Below, piece by piece: positions 1 through 12,490 of a stretch of DNA of 64,000 nt. Location: contig MNCI01001933.1 of the NCBI GenBank assembly GCA_015680685.1, positions 184,852 to 248,851 on the forward strand, in the 5' to 3' direction. Source of the DNA: Gnetum montanum (taxonomy: Eukaryota > Streptophyta > Gnetopsida > Gnetales > Gnetaceae). The notes beneath the pieces are model-generated. The model made no database searches and had not been told where the DNA came from. It saw only the letters and a list, made by a program, of their open reading frames with translations. Each line of letters opens with the position of its first letter. The first letter of the stretch is position 1. The position numbers and the translations under genes are program-made.

Positions 1-665
1 TTTACCTATCATTCCTATTCCTTTTCTCTCTCCATTCTAACGCTACCGGAGGTTCGCGATTAGTCATGGGGGTACGGGGCCTGATTTTTCGATTTTTATC
101 CTAAGCCCCGGATTTTTTCGTTTTTCTTCCTAACCCCTATACCTTCGGTAGTCATCATCTATATTTTCCCAGATCCATATCAGCCATACCACACCTTAGC
201 CAGTGAACCTAAACCGAAGCAAGGTATGCTTTACTTAATGATTCAATTACCCTTGCTAATATATGATGGTGTTGTGTGTGCAGATGGCAATCATACAACA
301 ACAGAATGGATCTGGAGCAGACACTTGGAATGGAGCAGCGCTGAAGCAGCATGCAAGGAGTGGAATTGATAATGCGCTTACAGATGGACAACGAAAGGCG
401 CAATCTAGGCGTTGGCAGCAACAAGACTCTTCTCTCTTCTTCTCTTCTATTCTCTCTCCTCTTTTCTCTCAGCTGCCAACTGTGGCCTGATGTCATTGTA
501 ATAAGGTGTTCACCCATGTTGTCATGAACACCAGTTTTTGTCAAGTCTTGTAATAAAGACCGTTCACATGTCATCCCATTAGTTCCATTTCCCCTAATAA
601 TCCCATACCTACCTGATATCATTGTAAGGAACTCGAGGACGAGTTTTCATTCAGTCATGGGGGTA
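1..665 (+). mobile_element. 3' internal end of a Ty3/gypsy element
   Basis: This is the tail of an LTR retrotransposon whose body lies left of the window. It ends in a purine-rich tract (about 657-665, TGGGGGTA) directly before an LTR start. The segment just before it, reading ACTCGAGGACGAGTTTT, closely matches the reverse complement of the stretch next to the 3' LTR of the full-length element at 43-56 kb, so the two belong to related families. No long coding frame survives; the 75- and 137-codon frames here overlap on opposite strands and show no recognisable domain. Confidence 0.7.
657..665 (+). promoter_or_regulatory. Polypurine tract
   Basis: TGGGGGTA lies immediately 5' of the LTR start TGATGAGA. 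This is where plus-strand DNA synthesis of the element would be primed. The full-length element at 43-56 kb has nearly the same tract (GTGGGGGTA on the minus strand). Confidence 0.65.
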
Positions 666-690
666 TGATGAGACGCGACATGCACTGTGC

Positions 691-736
691 CGCGATATCG
701 CGTCTTCCCCTGCGATATCGCGTACGCGATATCGCG
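691..736 (+). promoter_or_regulatory. Triple CpG palindrome in LTR U3
   Basis: CGCGATATCGCG occurs as a perfect 12-bp palindrome at 691-702 and 725-736, with the 10-bp core GCGATATCGC at 712-721. The group ends 15 bp before the TATA box. It is probably an upstream promoter element of the LTR. The many CpGs would make it sensitive to methylation (inference). Confidence 0.6.
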
Positions 737-751
737 GTCCGCCGCCATATC

Positions 752-759
752 TATAAATA
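752..759 (+). promoter_or_regulatory. LTR TATA box
   Basis: TATAAATA lies downstream of the CpG palindromes in U3. Transcription of the element would start about 30 bp further on, near 785. This is a prediction from spacing only. Confidence 0.55.
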
Positions 760-1799
760 AGAGGCGGCACTCCCTTCATTTCCCAATCCTGGCTAGAAGT
801 AGCGAAGCTCTGGCAGATTGATCACTCCAGAGTTAGAATTTTTCCCATGTGCCCGCAGTAGGAGTCCTAGAGTGAACGGCTCTTTATTCGAGCAGCTTGT
901 AACCTGAACCCAAGTTGTGTACGGCAATAAAGACGAACTTGATTGGATAAACCTTGCAGTACATGGTTTTATTGTTGTTTATTTACTGCTTTCCTAGTGC
1001 GCACAAGTACGACTTGATTACGAGCGTCTACGGACGTGTACGGCTAGTCAAGGAATCGGCTGCTTGTCGCAACGCATGAGTACAACTTGATTACGAGCAT
1101 TGGCTGCTTGGTAACCCAGTAGCGTATTCCAGGATTCTACGCTTGGTAATCCCAGTGGTAGTCCAATGTGTACGGCTAGTCAAGGAATCGGCTGCTCATC
1201 GCTAGGCTAGAACGTGTGATAAGTACGACTTAGTTACGAGCACCCACGGGTGTGTACGGCTAGCTAAGGAATCGGCTGCTTATCACACTTAAGCTAAATA
1301 GGTGCCTCAGTACGACCACTTCGAGCACTTGCGTTACGTGTGGTGATCCCAGTAACGATTAGCGTTTGGTAAGCCACAGTTGCATAGTTCAGGGTGTGTC
1401 CGGTAAGTGGGAACGGATGCTGACGCTAGTTAATTTAGACTTAGGACATTAGTTAGAGTTAGTTAGTCTCTCAACCCTTTCTCCCATAGCTTAGGCGATA
1501 AACCTGAAAATACCAAAAAAATCACATACCTCAGACTTGCTTAACCATACACCGTGACACTTACAAGCAAGCCTGGGAAGACAACGAACGATTAACCCCA
1601 AATGTTTCTTGTGGTGTTAAGGCATTTAGTCTGCGGAGTTCAACCAGATCGCGCGTGCACGCTCGTATTCGTATGGTTGAGTGTAGGGGTACCTCGCCAC
1701 TCATCAGATGATAATGGATGAAAGTTATGACAAAAAATATTGTGTACAACTTTTATGAATGGTTGACTGATATGGTGTCCATTACAAGAAGTACTCTAT

Positions 1800-2700
1800 A
1801 GGCTACTATACAAGGACAAAATTTCATTTTCAATGTTCATGACATTGCAGATGTTATACAAGTTCTACGTGGTAAAGAGGTAGCTGTCAAGGATCAAAGG
1901 TGGAAGAAAACTAAGATTCACCTAATCCAATATGTGCAAAAATTTGAGAGGAAAGATGATAATCCCTCTAATTATCGAGAGCTATTGTTGCTTTCCAAAT
2001 TTACGCAGTGCTCTTTATTTCCAGTGAAAGCAATGAAAGCGAAGATTTCCAATAATGCAATTTTATTGATGTGGGCATTAGAAAACAATGAAGGTGTTCC
2101 ATTTGATATCCTGATGACTATATTGTCTAAAATGAAGAGGCAAGCAAGGTTATGGCAGCTACATGATGTGAAAGAGTCCCTTGGCTTTCCAATTATAGTG
2201 ACAAAATTATTGTTGAAAAAAATGTTCATTATATGGCTCAATGGAATAGTCTTCCTAGATCCTACAAGCATAGTCAAGAGTACATCAGTGTCCAACAAGG
2301 GTGAGACCTCCTATTTTTTGAAAGAGCTTCAAAGCCAAGCTGCCAATGATAGTTGCCAACATGAAAAATGTTCTTAGCAATCCATTGAGGATAAGTTGGA
2401 ACACATGATGGAGACATTAAATAATTGTTCTCAAAACAATGCAACAATCTGGAGTGTTGTGGAGAAGCTAAAATCAGATAGGCAATGTTTGATAGATGAA
2501 AACATGCAATTTAAGGTCAAATTTAAGAATTATGTAGCTAAACAAAATAGTTGTATATAGAAGTTGCTTGCTGAGAATGAAAAAATGGCGAAGCATATAT
2601 TCAAACTAAATAATGAAATTATCTTCTTAAAAAAGCTACAAAGGATGCTTATGATAGCAAAGATATCAATGCCAATGCAGTCAAAACTATCATAGGTTCA
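1800..2700 (+). pseudogene. Decayed transposon protein with coiled coil
   Basis: A plus-strand reading frame (best stretch 1934-2377) encodes a segment with the pattern 'sequence of hydrophobic helix, then LGFP-I-x-T'. This resembles the family called 'putative plant transposon protein' (Pfam Transposase_32-like). After a stop at about 2375 the frame continues as a Lys/Glu/Asn-rich coiled coil (about 2377-2690) with further stops. A C48 protease domain follows at 3.4-4.1 kb in the same direction, so this may be the 5' half of one mobile-element gene. The domain name is a judgement by eye; the decay is clear. Confidence 0.45.
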
Positions 2701-3419
2701 TACCATGTCATAAAACCTTGTAGTTTGAATTCATTATTCATATGTTTTGAAAAATTTAATGGTCGTATTATGCATGTGTTGAATAGAATTGATTAATATG
2801 CTAGCAATGAAAGCTGCCAGAAGATTATTTGATTCTGTTGAAGGAAACAACAAAGAAGGATCTAAACAAGATCATCCAAACAAACAAATATGTATGTAGA
2901 ATTGTTTGGATTAATTCTGTATGTTTGTTGACTTCCATCTTATGAACATTTATAGTTGATGTAGATTTCAGTAGCCCCATTGATCAACCTTCTAGTACAG
3001 TTGAGAAATGAAGCCTGCATACTTCATCACCCTGATTGGTCAATCATGTGCCACAATTGACAGAGTGATGCAGTTGCTTGTCAAAGGAAGTTTAGACAAT
3101 GAGGTGCTTATTATGTCACCATTTTCCCCATTCATTATCATAGGATCATCTTTTAGGTTTGTATACCAACTTGGATGGAAACAATGGCTTGATGATCATG
3201 TTATTGATGTGTACATCATGTAAGTAACTTTAGATATCTATTGTTGATTGTCAAGCCTCATTACAATATTTTGTATTTAATATTATGTTTCAAGCTTATG
3301 TAAAGTCCCTTGAGAGTTAGATGACACAAAAGGAAAATAACCACCTAAAAGATAAAGCAAAGGAACCCACCAAAAGACATGTCATCAATGTTGAAAGTGA
3401 TGCAATTGTTAAAGAAGAG
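2701..3419. other. AT-rich spacer between two decayed halves
   Basis: This links the coiled-coil part to the C48 domain. A 71-codon frame at 3008-3223 (MKPAYFITLIGQSCATIDRV) has no recognisable domain; it may be the N-terminal part of the protease gene. Intron-like AT-rich sequence surrounds it. Confidence 0.3.
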
Positions 3420-4076
3420 GTTAATGTGTTCGTGGGAGACAAGGACTTCATTGAAGAGATTAAAAATTAAGTTTACTGGGATGAATTTCTTGAATCGAGA
3501 CATCCATTATTTTGCACCCCATTCAATACTAGTGGACATTGGATGCTTGTGGTTGTAGACACCCACAAAAAAGATGTTTGTGTATGATTTGTTACCTTCT
3601 TCCCAACATGTAGTTGTTGTTCAAAAGTTAATGTCAAGGTTGAATTTTTATTGAAGGGTGATTCTTCAATGGGTGAAGGCACAACCGAGGTGAAGGGAAA
3701 ACGAAAGAAGATACCTCCAAAATGAAGTACAATGGTTGTGCAAGGTATTCCCTTGCAAGAAAATGGTTATGATTGTGGCATGTATACAATAATGTTCATG
3801 CATCATTTGGGTTTTGGAAAAGAAATTAAATTCAATAGTGAGTTTGTTTCAATGTATCAAAATACCATAATATGGGAAATTCTTAGTTCAGTTTTTGATC
3901 AACCATGGACAAACATATGTTTACAACATCTTGTACATGAGGATTATACTAAGCATGGTTCTTATCCAGTTTCTGATCACAAAAAAAACAATGATGTAAA
4001 TTCTTGCTTGCCATCTTTAATGAAAGGCAAATTTTTTGTGCATGGGACAACAATGTATTTATCTCAAGGTATTTAA
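3420..4076 (+). pseudogene. C48 (Ulp1-like) peptidase domain, decayed
   Basis: Ulp1/SENP proteases cut SUMO from proteins, and many plant DNA transposons carry a copy. Here the His part reads GHWMLVVVDTH (His codon about 3537), followed by VYDLLPSS with the usual Asp. After a frame change comes PLQENGYDCGMYTIMFM with the conserved Gln and the Cys codon at about 3774. All elements of the His-Asp-Gln-Cys catalytic set are thus visible, but in two frames and separated by stops (for example at 3468 and 3724). The last frame, 3732-4076, runs 114 codons. It is most likely part of a decayed mobile element rather than a host SUMO protease, given the neighbouring transposon-like protein. Confidence 0.65.
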
Positions 4077-4535
4077 TTGAAAATATATATGGTGTTCATT
4101 TATTCCATATTTGATTATTATTATTTTGAAATTTTAGAAATCGAATCTTTATTATAAGGTTCAATATGTATACAATAAATCATTGTCCACAAAGAAACTA
4201 CTTTTCATAATATATATAAAAATATGTGTTTCCTTTGCTCCTATCTGCATGTTTCTTCAATATAATGTTTAGATGATCAAGTGTGATGACATGCATTTCG
4301 TAGATGCACCTCGTGTATCACAGCATGTACAAAACTTATTTGATTTTCACGTTCACATCAGTGAGACCGGCATGCACATTGCATGAACAAGCATTATAAA
4401 ATGATCCTACTACGTAGTCTTGTGACCGACATGCGCATCACATGAACACGCATTGTAAAATGATCCTACTATGTGGTCTTGTGACTCGTAGAAAATGTTA
4501 GGCAAATATGCCACTATGGATCACATGTTGTCACA
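4077..4535. other. AT-rich non-coding stretch with short repeat
   Basis: No gene seen. A unit containing GACCGACATGCGCATCACATGAACA.CATT followed by GTAAAATGATCCTACTA occurs twice, about 70 bp apart (about 4360-4490). Confidence 0.35.
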
Positions 4536-4800
4536 TTAGGAAATAGAAACTTTAGTTTACCAGTGCCAGCTTATGTGATCCGCAGTCTGTTGCAGTATGA
4601 AACAATAACCAATTTTCACAAGAATTTACTAGTGCAACTGGTTGCAATTCGTAGACCATTGCAGTATGAAACAGTAACCAGTTTTCACAAGAATTTACCA
4701 GTGTGACTAGTTGTGATTCGCAGACCATCGACGTATGAAATAGAAACTGGTTTTCACAAGAATTTACAAGTGCAACTAGTTGCAATCTGCAAACTGTCAC
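4536..4800. repeat. Tandem array, about 80-bp unit
   Basis: Three to four imperfect copies of a unit with the core TTTTCACAAGAATTTAC, then AGTG..ACT.GTTG, then a variant of CGCAGACCAT. Because the unit is near a multiple of three, the minus strand gives a 82-codon frame with the repeated peptide LVNSCENWLLFHTA; this is a by-product of the repeat, not a gene. Confidence 0.7.
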
Positions 4801-4899
4801 ATAATTGAACAGTGCTAATTATGAGTATTTGCGACCCACATGACTTAAGACATAGATGAGGATTGCATCTGCCCATAGTACATAACAAAAATCATATTT

Positions 4900-5075
4900 T
4901 TATCAATGCGAGGTGATGTGAGCCACATGATCGCAGTGGTGAGAATTTAGGTACATCACCACATGATCGCAGTGGTGAGAATTTAGGTAGATCTTGTTGC
5001 TGCCAACCGCATCATCACATGATCCGACGATCGCAGTGGTGAGAATTTAGGTAGATCTTGTTGCTACCAACCGCA
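4900..5075. repeat. Short tandem repeats (GATCGCAGTGGTGAGAATTTAG)
   Basis: Three copies of ATGATCGCAGTGGTGAGAAT or a close variant, at about 4927, 4963 and 5026. The last two are followed by the same AGATCTTGTTGCT.CCAACCGCA segment. No coding role seen. Confidence 0.6.
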
Positions 5076-6435
5076 ATTCAAATGTTATTGCAACCAACAA
5101 CAAAAATCATTATTTGACAATGCAACAAGATGTGATCTGCATGAGTATAGAGAGTCAAAGGAAAATAAAATAGTGCAAGGACAATGCTAGATGCATTACT
5201 GTACAATGAAAATTGTGAGGGGGTGTGATCCACATGTATAAACACACAACTTGGACTACGCATGCATGCGAGTTGCCTGAGCTCGTACTGTGTACATTAG
5301 TCAAGTTTGTTTAAAAATTGTTTTCTGAACCTCTTATATATTTATATTTTGTCACATATGTTCCTACATGAGATGGATATATTTATAAATGGTATAGGTC
5401 TCGACTGACTGTAAGTTATGACTCATCATGTATAGTATCTATACAATGTATAGAGGAACTCAATGTGTGTCAGACATACGGATTGATATTATGTATATAG
5501 TATATATCTTAGACATGCTTTTACATATGGTATGAATAGAGATTGATGTTATGTATGTTTCGGTTATGACAGTATATAATGATTTCTCATTATATGTATT
5601 TAACATTTGATTTTTATCAAAGTGACGTAGGTTCTTTTTCTATGTTATGTGAAATGTCTACATGTATTGATGATTCAACTTACATGATTAATGCTAACGT
5701 TTGGGCCTTACATGAGCTACGCTTAAGTTTGATAAGAGGAGTATTATGGAGTGGTATTAGAATAGGTTACTTCAATTATTATGGANCGCTATGCATGTCG
5801 CGTCTCATCAAGTATTATGGAGTGGTATTAGAATAGGTTACTTCAATTATTATGGAATGTTGTGGTACTTACCTTTGTGATTACAAGTATTTGATATGTT
5901 GGGCAAACAAAGGTCAAGTAGTAGTGACCATCATATTGATAAGGCTTAGATGTCTTCTATTTCATAGATTGTAGAGACATTGATAATGAGTTACGCATAG
6001 GGGCTAGTGATATCTAGATTGATTTGGTAGGGTAGACCATACATTTAGTATAGTAGTAGTAGCCTTGATAAGTGCTACCTCATCTTCTTCTAAAGTTATC
6101 TAGAAGGTTGGGAGTAGCAATGATGTATATTAACTAACTATTAAAAAGGTTGATAGTGATAATGGACTAACCATATAAGAGGTTGCAATGTAGAAACGGC
6201 TGAAGTTATTAACATTAATTACTTTTTGCCAAATTCTTCTTTACAGAAATGACACAAAAAAACATGTTAGACATTCAAGCAATAGTTGATTGTTTATGTA
6301 AAAAACCATAACAATGTACATGGTTATTAAAAAGACAAAATAAATAGTCAATAGTAACTCTATTCAATGCCCTCTACATGGGTATCCTCCTCCATAGCTT
6401 CTGTAGCACTAGTGTTCATGAAATCCTACTTAGTG
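5076..6435. other. AT-rich non-coding stretch with an ambiguous base
   Basis: No gene supported. A 46-bp direct duplication (5740-5785 and 5811-5856) surrounds the only ambiguous base of the window, at 5786. This looks like a sequence join rather than biology. Confidence 0.4.
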
Positions 6436-6439
6436 ACTG

Positions 6440-7620
6440 TTGCATCAACCTGCTCAGCAAGGTTATTTGCCCTTTGAGCCATATCTGATGGTCCTGCCTC
6501 TTTTGTGTGCTGTGATGTGTTGTGATGTGGCCATGCCCATGAACTCTAGATCAGAAGTGTTATTCAAGAGCTTGCTAGATCCAATGTCTCTGTGCACTCC
6601 CCTCAACTACTCAAATGTATGTTTAGCTAGTTTTCCATGGTTTATGACAAAATAGGTCTATCTCCTTTCCAAGAAGTTGGAACATTGATGCATTTGACTC
6701 TCTAATGCATCCATGCATGCCATTATTCTTATCTCCATTGCTTCCAAGTACTGAAAAATGGTAGCACCATCTCCAAACTGCTACTATTGTAGTGGCTGAA
6801 CACATATAGCATGGTGTTGTTCACCCTCATCATAGTACTCATTCCATCCAACCTTGCCACCATCTTGTGACACTCAAGGATCAAGTAGCCATACCAAATC
6901 ATTAAAATGAGTCTTAGGAACCCATTGTGTATAAAATACAAAACCCAAATGAGGCACCTGATCCTCACTGAACACTTGGACCTCCTTTGAATCATGATCT
7001 AGAGAAGGAATTTGCCAATGGTGAAACAAAGCCAATGCGATCGATGGAAATGGAATTATGGATGCATCACTAGTAAGGATTTGCATCTTCCTCATTAAAA
7101 TGTGAGGGTAGTTTAATGAACAATCCCCCTTCAAATCAAGCAAGATCATCAATGTAAAAGACATGACATGCATGTGATGAGTGACAGTAAGGAGATTGGT
7201 GTGAATGACCCTCACAAAAACTCTCTATTTAGGGGAGAAGTCCTTGTAGGGTTAGCCAGTCTCATTGGACTCCACCTCAAGAACCATGCCAAGCAACTGT
7301 GTCTTTTTTGTTTGAAGATGCAGTAGTGAAAATTTTAGTGCAGGAACCAATAGCCATGTTAATTATGGCAACCATGATATTCTCTATCATTGGAAAGCCC
7401 AAATCACCTATGCGTACAACCACAGATGATGTTGCACCTCGAATATGAGACATGTAGAAGCATCGTGTCTTCTCCTCATAATATTTTGACCCACCACTCA
7501 TGATGAAGCCAAGGCGTCACTCAATCAACTTAGCATGCATCTCTGGCCATACCAACTACATCAATCTAGAGAAGTTTCTAGGACTTCGTATTGAGGCTAT
7601 TCTGAATTGCCCCTACTGAT
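6440..7620 (-). pseudogene. Decayed transposon-type protein, minus strand
   Basis: Three overlapping frames on the minus strand (7501-7277, 7215-6874, 6995-6729) read as one decayed protein after frame changes. The middle part, with SLNYPHILMRKMQ and then IPFPSIALALFHHWQIP, follows the same pattern as the transposon protein at 1.8 kb and the third frame of the gypsy element at 45-47 kb. It ends in a probable coiled coil (YLEAMEIRIMACMDALES). It lies downstream of, and in the same direction as, the MULE transposase at 9.5-12.5 kb, so it could be a second gene of that element. Function not known. Confidence 0.35.
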
Positions 7621-9475
7621 GCTAACATTCCTCTCATGCCTCCTACTCTTGAGCTCGGTGATACTCATCATGCTCTCTTCAAGCAACTTGTGCAATAACA
7701 AAGGCCTAATGTTGATCTTGTGTATGCCTCCTTTCCTCTTGGCCTTGCAATCTGCTGGACTTTCTTCAGTCGTTTGCCTATGTACTACCTCTTTGTAAAG
7801 ATAAAATACAAAGCATTAAGAATTAAAAAACTTAACAATCATGTAAAAAAACCATTATATATCAGTGCTCTAGTTAAATATGTACTAACTAACTTTCCAA
7901 TATCTTAAACATACATGAAGATTTTTTTTAATAATAATTTTTTAAAATATTAAGTAAGCTGTCAACATTCAATAACTAATAAATGAATTTGTTTATCTTT
8001 TCTATTTCTTCAATGTACATAGTACGACTTGCCAACTTGAAATACTCCTACTAACTAGATTTATAGTCTTCATCCATCACCTTATCTATGTGCTACTAAT
8101 GTAATAAGCCTGGTCATTTGCAAGAGAATGCCCAAATACTGCAATTGCATATGGCAGTAGTGGAGCAGGGCTAGGCTTTGAATATATAGGGATGGGTGGT
8201 AATTCTACATCTTGCTACAAGAAGATCCTTTTTGACAACCAATATAGAATTGTTGCTCTGAACACATAACCTACCTACGATTCTCTCACCGCAAAGAATT
8301 AGCCAAGGAATCATGTTTTGGTGATTTTGTAAAACATGAGGGAAAAGCATGATCTTGCATAATACATGGAAAGTGAGTACATGTGATTTCTTCTTTAAAA
8401 CTAACCTTAAAACTATTTTGTAGTTATTAGAAAGATGGTTGAATTTTAAATGATAATATTTTGGAAGTTCATTATGCTCTTTTGTTCTATTTTATATCAA
8501 TTTGAATGCATCAATGCCTAAGTAACATCATAGAGTTGTAGATTTCTTTTATAGCAAAGACTTTAAATGATCCATGGTTAAGGTTATTCCTTTCTAAGAT
8601 TTTTTTGAGGAAGAAGTTCCTATTAGAATGTAGGAAGCTTGTTTGCAAGTTGGAACATTAACTGTTTGATCCAGACGTAGATATATGTGCTTAATATGTC
8701 ATTGAGTTTCTTGGTATTAGAATAATAAGGCAATAAGCCACAAATTAGAGGGTCCATTATTGGTATAGCATTATCATGATCATTAATAAACAAATGGTTT
8801 GGTTTCCTTGGTCTAACTTGCAATGTTTACTGTTCCATATTTGATATAGAATTCAGCATTTGAAGGTTGTGGAAATGAAACTTTTATCTTGGCAAAGAGA
8901 TCAACAAGTGATTATTGGATATCATGGTTTCCATTTTCATGAGTTTTTTGGCTTAATCTAAATGGGTAGTTTTTAGTTTTGTTTGACAACTAATAAAAGT
9001 TATTGATTTATTTTTTCAAGTTATTGATTTATTATTAACAATAAATAGAAGAGGGACATGCTAAATGAATGTTGTCGTTGTTAAACCCTACTCCGATTTT
9101 ATTTAATCTCTTGAGTGGCCACTGTTAAATGGACATGTTCAGGCAACGTTGCCGCTATTAAAGCCTAAACCCTAATAAATCATTGACGTTGCTGCTATGC
9201 CGCTGTTGAACAGACATCCTAAACTAACGTTGCCAATTCTACCCTAGACATAAAAAAAACTATGATGTAAACAAACTTGTACAAAAACTTAATTACAAAA
9301 TCAAAATGCACAATGAAGAAAATTAGTTGAAGAAGTTGTGAAGAATGTTCTAAACCTCATTTTAAATTTTTCATCTCATAGACTCGCAGAAAACCCTTGG
9401 AGACTAGATTCCAAACCATAATTCAAAAAATGAGTGGACATGAACGTACCTTGCTTGTCATTTTTGTCTAAACTT
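7621..9475. other. AT-rich stretch without a gene
   Basis: I see no supported coding region, RNA gene or clear repeat. Short frames on both strands carry no known motif. GTTGCCGCTATTAAA-like and TTGCTGCTATGCCGCTGTTGAA-like phrases recur three or four times at 9070-9240, a small imperfect repeat. Confidence 0.35.
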
Positions 9476-12400
9476 TAGATTTGTGCCATCACCTATCAAC
9501 GGTGCAATGACGATGTCTCTCCTGGTGTGCTCTTGTTCTCTGTGATCGATTGCGGGCAATGTTCAAATGATAAATGTGAGATTTTGTCATAGCAACCCTC
9601 TTTTTATTTTTTTCAAATTTCTCAAAGTGTCATCCAATGACTTCTATAGACAGTTTTCTATGACATTTTGGAACAAGTAGCTTTTGTTGTCAATTTTTTG
9701 TGGGACTATCCCAACTTGACAATCTTTTGTTACTTGCCCAACCATTTTCATTCACCGAAAAGAAACACTTAGATTGAATCTTCTCAACATATTTTTCAAG
9801 TTCTATAACACTCTCTCTATTTGTGGACATATTCTTTGCAAAATTTTTAAATGCCTTTTTCAATTTTGGTATTTTTTCTATCCAGCTTGCATTTACATTG
9901 TCCTTAAATGCTTAAAATTGCTCATCTGATTCCTGAATGTCATTTTTGTTGTGCTCATGAGAAGATACTAAACTACTTTGTACGACATTGCTATTTGATT
10001 TCTTGGTGGTTGATCTGAATGTCTCAGGTGTCATCCCTAACTATGATGCCTCTTCACAGCTTGAAAATTCATGAGGCATAAATGAATTTAGCTTAGTAGG
10101 GATTCTTAAATCAAAATACTCATCTCTGAAGAAGAAGTTATATGCATTGTTATGTCCCTTGACTAATATCAAAACTTTCATTGAATGCTTGCAAAAATGA
10201 TCAATGCTGGACCATCTACACTCACAGAAAATACTGAAGGAGGAAACCTTCGAGACCTTGTACCTAGCATCCCATTTCAAAGAATCTTGACTATGCACAA
10301 AATATTCATCTTCTCTATCAAGGACTTCTTTGCAATCATCATCACAGATTTCAATAGCCTTTTCCCATGACTTCTTATTGATTTCTCTATCCTTTTGATT
10401 TATTGAATACCCTGCAACTTTAAGTCTTGCATTGTTTTAGTAATATAGTTGTACCTTTGTCAAAGTTTGTATAAGCCAATCAATGCGATGATATTTCCTA
10501 TTTTTGATATCTCTCAAAAATTTTCCTTTTAAAAATTCATGATAGGACTCCACAGCATTGTTTGTGTGTTGTTGAGCATGAGAAATATCACAATAAGCTT
10601 TTGTCCGCATCCCTGAGAAATGAACCTTTGAGCCCATAACAACAAAAAAACAATGGAACATAAAATCTAAATTTAATAAAATTGTAACTAAAAGATTGAT
10701 TAAATATATACTTACGAACCACTAGCTCTTAAGGTAACTAATGAAATGAACGTTATGTTGATGGTCATTGACAAACTTGTTGATTTCCACCACAACATCA
10801 AAAGGTTCTTTGCATTCATTCATAATAAAGTTCAGATGTGCTGCCATTGCCTTTCTAGTTATCAAATCTCTAACCTTTGTTGCTGAGTTCTTCCTCCATG
10901 CCCTCCAAACATGCCAAACACATAGAAAAATACAACAACCACATACAATCCTAAAAATTGCACATAATGTTGCACATTCAATTCTAATATCTCCATCTCT
11001 TGATCTAAAATTTTAAATAACACAATTAATTTTTGTTTGTTAACTGTTACATTATATAGCATTCATTTCAGCTTTTGAATCATCTAGCATAAAAACATTC
11101 ACTGTCCATCGTAGCTCTCTAGACCGGCATCTTCTCATCAATGTCTTTGTACACCTAGAGGAGATCACCCATGCTATAGGCAGTCCATTGTAGTAATGAA
11201 TTGAAAGTCATGATTGTGTGTAGATGGAGTTGTTTAGGAAAATACCATTAATATTAGAAAAATGACCCAATTGCAATACAAAATATTTTTTGATACATGG
11301 TTTCTAAAAAAAACCCTAAATATTTACTTACTCCATATTTGTCAATGTTGAAGGTTGAATCCATAACAAGTATGTTGTTTTGAGATAGACCTATCATCTT
11401 CTTCAGTATCCATGGTGATTGCAACTCGATGATTTTTGGGATAGACTATTCAATGTTCTCCTCTTGATAGTAAAAAAAGAAATCTATGGTGCTTTGGTAT
11501 CATAACCTCGTGCTAATTTTATCATGCTCACTTTTTTTGTATTTTGTGTAACATCTTTGCAAATATTGTAAATGTCCTTTTTCAAAAGAAACATGTCTCT
11601 CTTTTGACATACCTTGAATTTTTTCCCTTCATTGAATAGATCTTTAATATATCTCTCATAAATCATATCTACTAGAAATCTTTCGTTCCATAATGAGACT
11701 ATCTTTTGATGTATCTTAGGGAAAATATGTATCTGACATGGGACTAAGCAAGCCATGACAATAAGCTTCCGACATGTCAACATGATTCATTTCTTTATAC
11801 ATAATGCATGCAACATGCTCAACACCATGCATAATGCAAACTATGAAATTACATTAGCAACCAGTCTTTCTGCCAATCCTGTTTCTTTTTCTTCCTTCCC
11901 TAGCTACCACTCCTATGATAACATTCGACCCATACGAACAATGATAACTGATTCATGTATATGCATGGACATTAGGCACTTCTCCAATAATATGCATTAT
12001 ACAAATTATTTAATAAACATTGCTCGAGAATATTGAAATTCAAAAAAAAAAAAAAAAAACCTACCTTGTACAACAAGTGTAGTGGTTTGCTTGGGAGTGA
12101 GTTCCCTTTTCCCATTTCTGTTGGTTTTTCTTCTTATAGAAAATTTCACACAAAAACATTTCATTTGTCTATTTGCCTGCAATAAAATCATCCACTCTTT
12201 CTTTGTATATCCAAGCAAAGGCATCGTCATAAAAATAGGACCATCTTATTTCATTTTTTGAAAAAGTGCCAACTGGCGAGTCTTTTATTTCTTATTGTCA
12301 TGTTGTTTCCCAAAAACCAACATGCTGTTGCCATCCTTGCATCTAAAAAAACACTTTTTTGTCACTAACTCAAAGAACGATATTAAAATATACAAACATT

Positions 12401-12490
12401 GTAACGAATAAACACAACTTCACGATTAAATTAATCATCGATACATACCTTTATTATCACCACACACCTTGTTTTTGCTACTCATCTTGA
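9476..12490 (-). pseudogene. MULE/FAR1-type transposase with SWIM finger, decayed
   Basis: Read on the minus strand, this shows the parts of a Mutator-like transposase in order. A probable N-terminal segment with a possible start is near 12497 and more of it lies at 12360-12000. The first catalytic Asp is in NILVMDSTFNIDKYG (about 11380-11340). The second is in VFMLDDSKAEMNAI (about 11110-11065). Then come FLCVWHVWRAWRKNSATKV (about 10930-10870), a likely Glu in NNAVESYHEFLKGKF (about 10560-10510), and a SWIM zinc finger C-E-C..C-K-H (FCECRWSSIDHFCKH, about 10230-10185). AT-rich stretches between parts look like introns. Several stops and frame changes show it is dead. A domesticated FAR1-like gene is possible but less likely. 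No terminal inverted repeats were identified. Confidence 0.65.

Larger units (their letters stand above)
666..1706 (+). repeat. 3' LTR of a plus-strand gypsy element
   Basis: The LTR starts TGATGAG and ends CTCATCA, a perfect 7-bp inverted terminus, giving 1041 bp. U3 holds three CpG palindromes (691-736) followed by a TATA box (752-759). The R/U5 part (about 1003-1320) is built of 4-5 imperfect copies of a unit containing TACGACTT..TACGAGC and GTACGGCTAG. The left partner LTR is outside the window, so a target duplication cannot be checked; GATGA follows the LTR. Confidence 0.75.

Noticed and set aside
4552-4800. 82-codon minus-strand frame with repeated LVNSCENWLLFHTA peptide
   Set aside because: The frame comes from a tandem DNA repeat; it has no start context, domain or coding signal.
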